Positions 1 to 5,310 of a stretch of DNA of 5,310 nucleotides are shown here, in pieces (position 1 is the first letter of the stretch; the number at the start of each line of letters is the position of its first letter). This DNA is from a bacterium HR32. GTDB taxonomy: Bacteria; Sysuimicrobiota; Sysuimicrobiia; Sysuimicrobiales; Sysuimicrobiaceae. Position numbers and translations under genes: made by a program. The DNA is taken from NCBI GenBank assembly GCA_002898935.1, contig BEII01000152.1, positions 1 through 5,310 of the forward strand, in the 5' to 3' direction. The notes beneath the pieces are model-generated. The model searched no databases. It worked only from the letters and a program-made list of their open reading frames with translations, and was not told the DNA's origin.

Positions 1-6
1 CCTCAT
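1..6 (-). CDS. Start of a downstream minus-strand gene (5' end only, runs off the left edge)
   Basis: Read on the minus strand, the last bases of the molybdoenzyme gene form ATGA: an ATG (positions 6-4) overlapping the TGA stop (5-3). Five bases upstream of this ATG is a GGAGG Shine-Dalgarno sequence. This is a classic four-base overlap of translationally coupled genes, so a new gene very probably begins here. Only Met-Arg is visible, so the product cannot be read. From known operons of this superfamily I infer a FAD-binding (CoxM-like) or [2Fe-2S] (CoxS-like) subunit, but that is context only. Confidence 0.6.
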
Positions 7-2342
7 GCCGGCCTCCGTGGCGCGCTGTGGATCAGGCGGAACAGAGCGTCGGGGTGCAGGGGCATCTGCGTCACCTCCAGGTCCAGGTCGTCCAGAGCGT
101 CCTCGATGGCCTGGGCCAGCAGGGCCGGGACCGGGATGACCCCCCCTTCGCCTGCGCCCTTCGCGCCGATGGGGTTGAGGGGCGAGGGAGTCTCCAGGTG
201 GTGCACCTCGATCTCCGGGATCTCCATGGCGGTCGGGATCTGGAAGTCCAGGAAGGAGCCGGAGAGCAGCTGACCGTACTCGTCGTACACGAGCCGTTCG
301 AAGAACGACCCCCCGATCCCCTGGGCCACGCCGCCGTGGATCTGGCCGTCCAGGATGAGGGGGTTCAGGACCACCCCGCAGTCGTGCACCACCACGTACC
401 GCAGGAACCGAATGGTGGCCGTCTCTGGGTCCACCTCCACCAGGGCGGCGTGGACGCCGTTCGCGAAGGTCCCGCGGGGCGGGGCGAAGTAGCGGGTCGC
501 CTCGAGGCCCGGGCCCTCCCACTCCGACGGGATGACGCCCCGCAGGGGGTTTGCAGCACGCGCCACCTCGCCCAGGCTCACGGACCGACTCGGCGCCCCG
601 CGGACCCGCACCTGCCCGTCCACAAGCTCGAGGTCCTGAGGGCTCGCCTCCAGCAGGGTGGCGGCCACCTGCAGCGCCTTCTCCCGGACCGCCTGCGCGG
701 CCAGGTGGGCGGCGCTTCCCGCCACCACCGTGGCCCGGCTCGCGAAGGTGCCGGTACCCCAGCCGAAGGCGGCGGTGTCTCCGGTGACCACGTGCACGTC
801 GCGCACGTCCACGCCGAGCGCGTCCGCCACCACCTGCGCGAGGGAGGTGAAGTGGCCTTGGCCTTGCGTGCCCACGCCCGTGGCCACGTACACCTTGCCC
901 GAGGGCTCCACCGTCACCCGGCACCCCTCGTACGGGCCGATGCCCGAGCCCTCCACGTAGCACGCGAAGCCCAACCCCACGCGCCGGCCCTGGGCGCGGT
1001 AGCGGGCCTTCTCCTGGGGCCAACGGTCGTAGCCCACGGCCTCCAGCGCCCGCTCCAGGGCCGCGGGGTAGTCCCCGCTGTCGTACACCAACGGCGCGTT
1101 GTCCTGGTAGATGAGGCCCACGTCGTAGGGGAACTCGTCCGGCTGGATGAAGTTCCGGCGGCGGATCTCCGCGCGGTCCAGGCCCAGCTCGCGGGCAGCG
1201 AGGTCCAGCAGCCGTTCCATCACGAAAACGCCGTGAGGCCGGCCCGCCCCGCGGTAGGGGCTGACGATGGTCTTGTTCGTGAACACCGCCCGGAACTCCG
1301 CGTGGTAGTTGGGGATGCGGTACGGGCCGGGCAGGGTGCACTCCGCCACGATGGGGACGATGAGCCCGTAGGGGATGTACGCGCCCGCGTCGTGCAGGAA
1401 CACGGTGCGGACCCCCAGGATGCGGCCATCCGCGTCCACGGCGATCTCCGCGTCGTGGATCTGCGTGCGCTCGTGGTTGGTGGCCACGAAGTGCTCCCGC
1501 CGGTCCTCCACCCACTTCACGGGCCGGCCGAGGCGCATGGCCGCCAGCGGCACCAACACCTCCTCGGGGTAAAACATCATGATCTTCGGGCCAAACCCAC
1601 CGCCCACGTCCGGTGCCACCACCCGCACGTCCCTCTGGGGGAGGCCCAGCAGGGCCGCGAGCCCGTTGCGGATGGGGATGGGTGCCTGGGTGCTGTCCCA
1701 GACGGTGAGCTGGCGCACCTTGGGGTCCCAGTGGGCCACCACGCCGCGGGTCTCCAGGGGTGAAGCACACCCGCGGTCCACCACGAACCGGCGGGCCACC
1801 ACCCGGTGGGCCCGGGCGCGGGCTGCCTCGTAGTCGCCCACGCGCTGGACGTAGTGGGCCGCTACGTTGGTGCCGATGTCCTCGTGCACGAGCGCGGGCC
1901 GGCCTGCGGCGGCCTCCTCCAGGTCCACTACCGCGGGCAGGGGTTCGTACTCCACCTCGATCAGGTCCAGGGCGTCCTCGGCGGCGTAGCGGCTGGTGGC
2001 CACCACGAAGGCCACGGGCTCCCCCACGTGCCGCACCTTGTCCGGCGCCAGCGCGTACTGGGTCTTGTGGTGCCGCAAGGTCGGGTGGGGGATGAGCTTC
2101 GGGAGCGGCTGCTGGAGGGTCGGGGGCAGGTCCGCGTGGGTGAGCACGAGCACAACCTCGGGGTGCTCCGCCGCCCGACGGACGTCCACGCGGAGCAGCC
2201 GGGCGTGGGCGTGCGGGCTGCGGAGGACCGCGGCGTGCAGCATGCCCGGCAGTTGCACGTCGTCCACGAACAGCCCGTGGCCCGTGAGCAGCCTTGGGTC
2301 CTCGTTGCGCTTGATCCGTGCACCCAGCCATCGGGTCGCCAT
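3..2342 (-). CDS. Xanthine dehydrogenase family molybdopterin-binding (large) subunit, form II CoxL-like
   Basis: A 779-residue catalytic subunit of a molybdenum hydroxylase, the family that oxidises purines, aldehydes, N-heterocycles or CO using water as oxygen source and passes electrons to [2Fe-2S] and FAD subunits. Length is normal for the large subunit. The N-terminal a/b hammerhead domain spans about residues 15-135, followed by the two molybdopterin-binding domains. Visible family motifs are GGGFGPK (247-253), the active-site loop PYRGAGR (362-368), the cofactor loop GTQGQGH (491-497), and GAKGAGEGG (726-734), whose Glu732 matches the catalytic base. The loop has no cysteine where form I CO dehydrogenase reads AYRCSFR and binds copper, so CO is an unlikely substrate. 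It belongs to the AYRGAGR-type (form II) group, whose substrates vary. There is no signal peptide, so it is probably cytosolic. The ATG at 2342 is chosen because AGGAG lies five bases upstream and the family N-terminus (RNEDPRLLTGHGLFVDD) follows at once; the frame stays open upstream but without family sequence. It is the first visible gene of its operon. Confidence 0.93.
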   Translation of the reverse strand: MATRWLGARIKRNEDPRLLTGHGLFVDDVQLPGMLHAAVLRSPHAHARLLRVDVRRAAEHPEVVLVLTHADLPPTLQQPLPKLIPHPTLRHHKTQYALAPDKVRHVGEPVAFVVATSRYAAEDALDLIEVEYEPLPAVVDLEEAAAGRPALVHEDIGTNVAAHYVQRVGDYEAARARAHRVVARRFVVDRGCASPLETRGVVAHWDPKVRQLTVWDSTQAPIPIRNGLAALLGLPQRDVRVVAPDVGGGFGPKIMMFYPEEVLVPLAAMRLGRPVKWVEDRREHFVATNHERTQIHDAEIAVDADGRILGVRTVFLHDAGAYIPYGLIVPIVAECTLPGPYRIPNYHAEFRAVFTNKTIVSPYRGAGRPHGVFVMERLLDLAARELGLDRAEIRRRNFIQPDEFPYDVGLIYQDNAPLVYDSGDYPAALERALEAVGYDRWPQEKARYRAQGRRVGLGFACYVEGSGIGPYEGCRVTVEPSGKVYVATGVGTQGQGHFTSLAQVVADALGVDVRDVHVVTGDTAAFGWGTGTFASRATVVAGSAAHLAAQAVREKALQVAATLLEASPQDLELVDGQVRVRGAPSRSVSLGEVARAANPLRGVIPSEWEGPGLEATRYFAPPRGTFANGVHAALVEVDPETATIRFLRYVVVHDCGVVLNPLILDGQIHGGVAQGIGGSFFERLVYDEYGQLLSGSFLDFQIPTAMEIPEIEVHHLETPSPLNPIGAKGAGEGGVIPVPALLAQAIEDALDDLDLEVTQMPLHPDALFRLIHSAPRRPA
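12..16 (-). promoter_or_regulatory. Ribosome-binding site for the gene leaving the left edge
   Basis: The minus strand reads GGAGG here, followed by a five-base spacer (CCGGC) and the ATG at 6-4. It lies inside the last codons of the molybdoenzyme gene, as expected for an internal gene of an operon. It is the main evidence that the ATGA overlap is a real start. Confidence 0.65.
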
Positions 2343-2347
2343 GACCG

Positions 2348-2352
2348 CTCCT
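2348..2352 (-). promoter_or_regulatory. Ribosome-binding site of the molybdoenzyme large-subunit gene
   Basis: The minus strand reads AGGAG with a five-base spacer (CGGTC) before the ATG. It decides the start against the longer open frame, which extends upstream to about 2495. Confidence 0.75.
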
Positions 2353-2398
2353 ACTTCCGGCGGGAGTGCCGACGAACACAAACAGATTCGCCGCCCAA

Positions 2399-2437
2399 CC
2401 CCGCGGCCCCTACCGAACGGCAGGAGTTCCCGCGGGG
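2399..2437. repeat. Perfect 8-bp inverted repeat in the divergent region
   Basis: CCCCGCGG (2399-2406) is the exact reverse complement of CCGCGGGG (2430-2437), with a 23-base spacer between arms. Its place between two divergent genes would suit a regulator-binding site. Both arms are made only of G and C in a GC-rich region, so chance is a real alternative. Confidence 0.3.
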
Positions 2438-2459
2438 GCTGCGAATGCAGGCGGAAAGG

Positions 2460-2475
2460 GAGGCCTGCGGGCCTC
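2460..2475. repeat. Short perfect hairpin (6-bp stem, 4-base loop)
   Basis: GAGGCC (2460-2465) pairs exactly with GGCCTC (2470-2475) around a TGCG loop. It could form in the 5' leader of the plus-strand GAF-GGDEF transcript, about 50 bases before the preferred start. No U-tract follows on either strand, so it does not look like a terminator. Function unknown, possibly chance. Confidence 0.3.
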
Positions 2476-2511
2476 GGGCGGTGGTGACCATGCAAGGCAT
2501 CCCGGTGCTCC

Positions 2512-2517
2512 AGGAAG
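2512..2517 (+). promoter_or_regulatory. Ribosome-binding site of the GAF-GGDEF gene
   Basis: AGGAAG is followed by a five-base spacer and ATG at 2523. The upstream in-frame starts have weaker or badly spaced sites: GGGGG six bases before ATG 2445, and nothing well placed before GTG 2481 or ATG 2490. This favours 2523. Confidence 0.55.
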
Positions 2518-2522
2518 CGGCT

Positions 2523-3569
2523 ATGCGGGTGGGCAAGGAAGGCGCGTCACCGGGCCCTGCCGCCTTGCGACACGAAGCGGGCTGGAGGGGTTCGAGGGCG
2601 TCCCAGCAGACCTTGCTGGAGGCGGCACGCAGGCTCCTGCGCCCCATGGACTTGGCGGCGGTCCTGGAGGAAGCCCTCACCCTCGTGCACACGCTGTTCG
2701 GCTACCGGATCTCCGCCGTGCTGCTGGTAGACCGGGAGACCCGGGAGCTCTGGTGCGCGGCCCAGCGGGGCTGGGGATCGGAGGCGGCCAAGCGTCGCTA
2801 CCGGGTCGGGCGGGACGGCGTCGTGGGGTGGGTGGCGTACACAGGCTGGCCCTACTACGCGCCCGACGTGCAACGGGAGCCCCGCTACCTGGAGGTGGCA
2901 CCCGGGGTGAGGTCCGAGCTCGTACTGCCCTTGAGGCCCGACGGGGGCGAGACCGTGGGCGTCCTGAGCGTGGCCAGCACCGAGCTGGAGGCGTTCTCGG
3001 AGGACGCGCGGGGGCTGCTGGAGGCCTACTCCTTGCTGGTGGCCGCCGCGGTGCAGAGGGCGGAGCGGGACGCGGAGCTCAGCCGCCTGGCGCTCACGGA
3101 CCCACTCACGGGGCTCGCCAACCACCGGGCCCTGTACCAAACCTTGCGTCGGGAGCTGGCGCAAGCGTCCCGGTACGCCTTCCCCGTGTCCGTGGTCCTG
3201 CTGGACCTGGACGGGTTCAAGCAGGTGAACGACCTGTTCGGACATCCGTACGGGGACGAGGTCCTGCGCCTCGTGGCGCGCATGGCCACGGAAGCGTGCC
3301 GGGGGATGGACCTCCCCGCTCGCCTGGGTGGGGAGGAGTTCGTGCTGGTGCTGCCCCACGCCCCGAAGCTCGCGGCGCTGCAGGTGGCAGAGCGCCTGCG
3401 CAGGCGGATCGACGAGACCGCGCTGGAGGAAGGGATTCGGCTCAGCGCGAGCTTCGGCGTGGCGGTCTTCCCGGACGACGGCAACACCCCGGATGCTTTG
3501 GTCCGCGCCGCGGACGAGGCCATGTACCGCGCCAAGCGCGCGGGCGGAAACCGCGTGGAAGCGTCCTAG
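2523..3569 (+). CDS. GAF-GGDEF protein, probable diguanylate cyclase
   Basis: A 348-residue cytosolic signalling protein expected to make cyclic di-GMP from two GTP. A GAF sensor domain occupies about residues 30-178, with the typical V-G-W-V (101-104) and Y-A-P-D-V (112-116) stretches. A helical linker (about 165-190) joins it to a GGDEF domain (about 187-343) that opens with LTDPLTGLANHR. Catalytic features look intact: the signature GGEEF (269-273), metal-binding Asp228 in DLDGFK and Glu271, and N-x(3)-GH-x(2)-GD (236-245). RGMD (260-263) sits at the correct distance before GGEEF to be the RxxD product-inhibition site, so feedback by c-di-GMP is likely. No EAL or HD-GYP domain and no membrane segment are seen. 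The GAF ligand cannot be inferred; I see no bilin or haem signature. ATG 2523 is preferred for its AGGAAG site, although ATG 2445 would add 26 residues without recognisable domain. It is followed after 21 bases by the M3 peptidase gene, probably in one operon. Confidence 0.9.
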   Translation: MRVGKEGASPGPAALRHEAGWRGSRASQQTLLEAARRLLRPMDLAAVLEEALTLVHTLFGYRISAVLLVDRETRELWCAAQRGWGSEAAKRRYRVGRDGVVGWVAYTGWPYYAPDVQREPRYLEVAPGVRSELVLPLRPDGGETVGVLSVASTELEAFSEDARGLLEAYSLLVAAAVQRAERDAELSRLALTDPLTGLANHRALYQTLRRELAQASRYAFPVSVVLLDLDGFKQVNDLFGHPYGDEVLRLVARMATEACRGMDLPARLGGEEFVLVLPHAPKLAALQVAERLRRRIDETALEEGIRLSASFGVAVFPDDGNTPDALVRAADEAMYRAKRAGGNRVEAS

Positions 3570-3578
3570 CCTACGGAC

Positions 3579-3586
3579 AGGGAGGT
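3579..3586 (+). promoter_or_regulatory. Ribosome-binding site of the M3 oligoendopeptidase gene
   Basis: AGGGAGGT is a near-perfect Shine-Dalgarno sequence, four bases before GTG 3591. It supports use of the GTG start, since the first in-frame ATG comes 69 codons later. Confidence 0.8.
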
Positions 3587-3590
3587 CTCG

Positions 3591-5306
3591 GTGTCCCCCG
3601 AACTGCTGCAGACGACCTACCCACGTCAGTTCGTGCCCCCCGAAGCGGACCTGGGTACCTGGGAACAGGTGGAACCCCTGTTCCGGTCCCTGCTGGACCG
3701 GCCGGTGGAGTCCCCGGAGGCCTTGGAGCGGTGGCTTCTGGACTGGAGCGAGCTCGGGGCTGCCCTGTCCGAGGAGCGGGCGCGGCGGTACGTGGCCATG
3801 ACCCAGCAGACCGACGACCCCCAGCGCGAGGCAGTCTACCTGCAGTTCGTGCGCGAGGTGCAGCCGCGCGCGGAGCCCCTGTGGTTCGAGGTCCGCAAGC
3901 GCTACCTGGAACTGCGAGAACGGTTCCCCCTGCCCCAGCGCCGGTACTTCGTCCTCGACCGGGACACGCAAAACGCGGTGTCCCTGTTCCGGGAGGAGAA
4001 CGTGCCGCTGCGGGTGCAGGAGGACGAGCTGGAACAGCGGTACCAGAGGGTGACCGGAGCCTGGACGGTGCGGTTCCGCGGGCAGGAGTACACCGTCCAG
4101 CAGATGGCCCGGTTTCTGGAGGAGCCCGACCGCGCCACCCGGCAGGAGGCGTGGGAGGCGGTGGTGCGCCGCCGGCTGCTGGACCGGGAGGTCCTGGACG
4201 GCCTGTACGACGCCCTCGTGGCGCTGCGGCACCGCATCGCCCAGAACGCGGGCTTCCCTGACTACCGGGCCTACGCCTTCCGGGCCTTCGGCCGGTGGGA
4301 CTACACGCCGGAGGACTGTCTAGCGTTCCACGCAGCGGTGGAGCGGCACGTGGTCCCCCTGCTGCGGACGTTGCACGAGGACCGCAGAGCCCGGCTGGGC
4401 GTGGACCGCCTGCGGCCGTGGGACCTGGAAGTGGACCCACAGGGCCGGCCGCCCCTGCGGCCGTTCGCGGGAGGTTCGGAGCTCGCAGAGCGTGCGGTGC
4501 GGGTGTTCGAACGGGTCCACCCGGAGCTCGGAGCCCAGTTCCGGTTCCTCGCGGAACGAGGCCTGCTGGACCTCGACAGCCGCAAGGGCAAGGCCCCCGG
4601 TGGCTACCAGGCCACCTTGGACGAGCGGCGCTGGCCGTTCATCTTCATGAACGCGGTGGGCGTGGCCGCCGACGTGCGGACGGTGGTCCACGAGGGCGGC
4701 CACGCTTTCCACACCCTTGCGGTCCGCGAAGAGCCCCTGCTGAGTTACCGGCACGCGCCCACGGAGTTCTCGGAGGTGGCCTCCATGGGGATGGAGGTCC
4801 TGAGCCTCCCTCACCTGGACGTGTTCTACCCAGACCCGGAAGACCGCGAGCGGGCGCGGCGGGAGTTCTTCGAGGGCGTGGTACGGCTGCTCCCGTGGAT
4901 CGCCACCATCGACCTGTTCCAGCACCACGTGTACACGCGGCCGGAGCACACGCGGGAGGAACGCACCGCCTGGTGGGTGGAGATCCACCGGCGCTTCCAG
5001 CCGGTGGTGGACTGGTCGGGCTACGAGGAGGCGGAGGCGTGCCTGTGGCACCGGCAGCTCCACCTCTTCCTGTACCCGTTCTACTACATCGAGTACGGCA
5101 TCGCCCAGCTGGGAGCCTTGCAGCTCTGGTTGCAGTCCCTGGAAGACTACGAGGACGCGGTGGCGCGGTACCGCGCTGCTTTGCGCCTGGGCGGGTCGCG
5201 ACCCCTGCGGGAGCTGTTTGAAGCCGCCCGGCTGCGGTTTCGCCTCGGCTCGGACGTAGTGCCGCCCGTGGCGCACGCGCTCCGCGAGGCCCTTCAGCGT
5301 TCCTGA
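3591..5306 (+). CDS. M3 family zinc oligoendopeptidase (PepF-related, M3B type)
   Basis: A 571-residue zinc metallopeptidase expected to cut short peptides in the cytosol, as in intracellular peptide turnover. The active site HEGGHAFH (367-374) fits the M3 pattern HExGHxxH: His367 and His371 bind zinc, Glu368 is the catalytic base, and Glu395 in TEFSEVAS (391-398) is the likely third zinc ligand. The approach GGYQATL (337-343) and PFIFMNAVG (349-357), and the C-terminal FYYIEYGIAQLG (497-508) with tyrosines typical of substrate binding, match the compact M3 oligoendopeptidase group that resembles PepF but is distinct from it. Length is normal for that group, and no signal peptide or membrane segment is seen. 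The GTG start is the first possible start after the upstream TAG and has a strong ribosome-binding site. The gene is in the same frame as the GAF-GGDEF gene, 21 bases downstream of its stop. TGA lies four bases from the window end, so no terminator can be judged. The natural substrate is unknown. Confidence 0.93.
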   Translation: MSPELLQTTYPRQFVPPEADLGTWEQVEPLFRSLLDRPVESPEALERWLLDWSELGAALSEERARRYVAMTQQTDDPQREAVYLQFVREVQPRAEPLWFEVRKRYLELRERFPLPQRRYFVLDRDTQNAVSLFREENVPLRVQEDELEQRYQRVTGAWTVRFRGQEYTVQQMARFLEEPDRATRQEAWEAVVRRRLLDREVLDGLYDALVALRHRIAQNAGFPDYRAYAFRAFGRWDYTPEDCLAFHAAVERHVVPLLRTLHEDRRARLGVDRLRPWDLEVDPQGRPPLRPFAGGSELAERAVRVFERVHPELGAQFRFLAERGLLDLDSRKGKAPGGYQATLDERRWPFIFMNAVGVAADVRTVVHEGGHAFHTLAVREEPLLSYRHAPTEFSEVASMGMEVLSLPHLDVFYPDPEDRERARREFFEGVVRLLPWIATIDLFQHHVYTRPEHTREERTAWWVEIHRRFQPVVDWSGYEEAEACLWHRQLHLFLYPFYYIEYGIAQLGALQLWLQSLEDYEDAVARYRAALRLGGSRPLRELFEAARLRFRLGSDVVPPVAHALREALQRS

Positions 5307-5310
5307 CGCG

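Larger units (their letters stand above)
2343..2522. other. Divergent intergenic region between the molybdoenzyme and GAF-GGDEF genes
   Basis: This 180-base gap must hold the promoters for both divergent transcripts if the chosen starts are right. It is GC-rich, with one relatively AT-rich patch at about 2374-2389. I find no convincing -35/-10 pair on either strand. It contains two short inverted repeats (2399-2437 and 2460-2475) that could be operator or leader structures. In-frame alternative starts of the GGDEF gene lie inside it (ATG 2445, GTG 2481, GTG 2484, ATG 2490), so part of it could be coding. Confidence 0.6.

Noticed and set aside
27..1763. Open frame of 578 codons on the plus strand, antisense to the molybdoenzyme gene
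   Set aside because: It lies wholly opposite a gene with clear family motifs. Its translation is rich in His, Arg, Gly and Val with no recognisable domain, as expected when a GC-rich third position removes stops from the opposite strand.
2374..2389. AT-richer patch considered as a -10 region
   Set aside because: No hexamer close to TATAAT with a suitably spaced -35 element was found on either strand, so I do not call a promoter.
2343..2495. 51-residue N-terminal extension of the molybdoenzyme subunit
   Set aside because: The extension is Arg/Pro-rich with no family similarity, and the normal large-subunit N-terminus begins at ATG 2342 behind an AGGAG site.
1806..2522. Upstream extension of the GAF-GGDEF frame to 587 codons
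   Set aside because: The extension lies mostly antisense to the molybdoenzyme gene and shows no domain. The GAF region begins only after the 2523 start, which has a good ribosome-binding site.
2547..4232. Open frame of 561 codons on the minus strand across the GGDEF and peptidase genes
   Set aside because: It runs antisense through two well-supported genes and their junction, with low-complexity composition and no family motif.
2366..4261. Open frame of 631 codons on the plus strand in another frame
   Set aside because: It overlaps both real plus-strand genes in a shifted frame and is dominated by Gly, Ala, Pro and Arg, typical of a GC-rich shadow frame.

Overview
This is a high-GC bacterial window (about 70% G+C by eye) holding three full-length protein genes plus the first codons of a fourth. 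The GC-rich third codon positions, cytosolic-looking proteins and a GTG start would fit a GC-rich soil or hot-environment bacterium, for example in Bacillota, Chloroflexota, Armatimonadota or Deinococcota. Nothing here fixes the phylum.

Layout. The left 2.3 kb (minus strand) encode a complete molybdopterin-binding large subunit of the xanthine dehydrogenase / aldehyde oxidase / CoxL superfamily. Its signature loop reads PYRGAGR. It therefore lacks the cysteine of true (form I) CO dehydrogenase, and its substrate cannot be named. At the left edge its TGA stop overlaps the ATG of a further minus-strand gene in an ATGA arrangement, with a strong Shine-Dalgarno sequence just upstream. The enzyme operon thus continues out of the window, and a FAD-binding or [2Fe-2S] subunit is the expected partner.

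A 180-base divergent intergenic region (2343-2522) follows. It carries a ribosome-binding site for each divergent gene and two short GC-rich inverted repeats, but no convincing consensus promoter.

To the right, on the plus strand, lies a two-gene cluster. The first gene encodes a GAF-GGDEF protein, a probable active, product-inhibited diguanylate cyclase. After 21 bases comes an M3-family zinc oligoendopeptidase with an HEGGHAFH active site, which ends four bases before the window edge. The two genes are in the same reading frame, separated by one TAG stop, and are probably co-transcribed.

Together the window shows an oxidative molybdoenzyme operon facing away from a signalling and peptide-turnover gene pair. 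A functional link between the two sides is possible only by proximity. All three main genes look intact and belong to known families. I see no RNA gene, mobile element, CRISPR array or clearly undescribed system.
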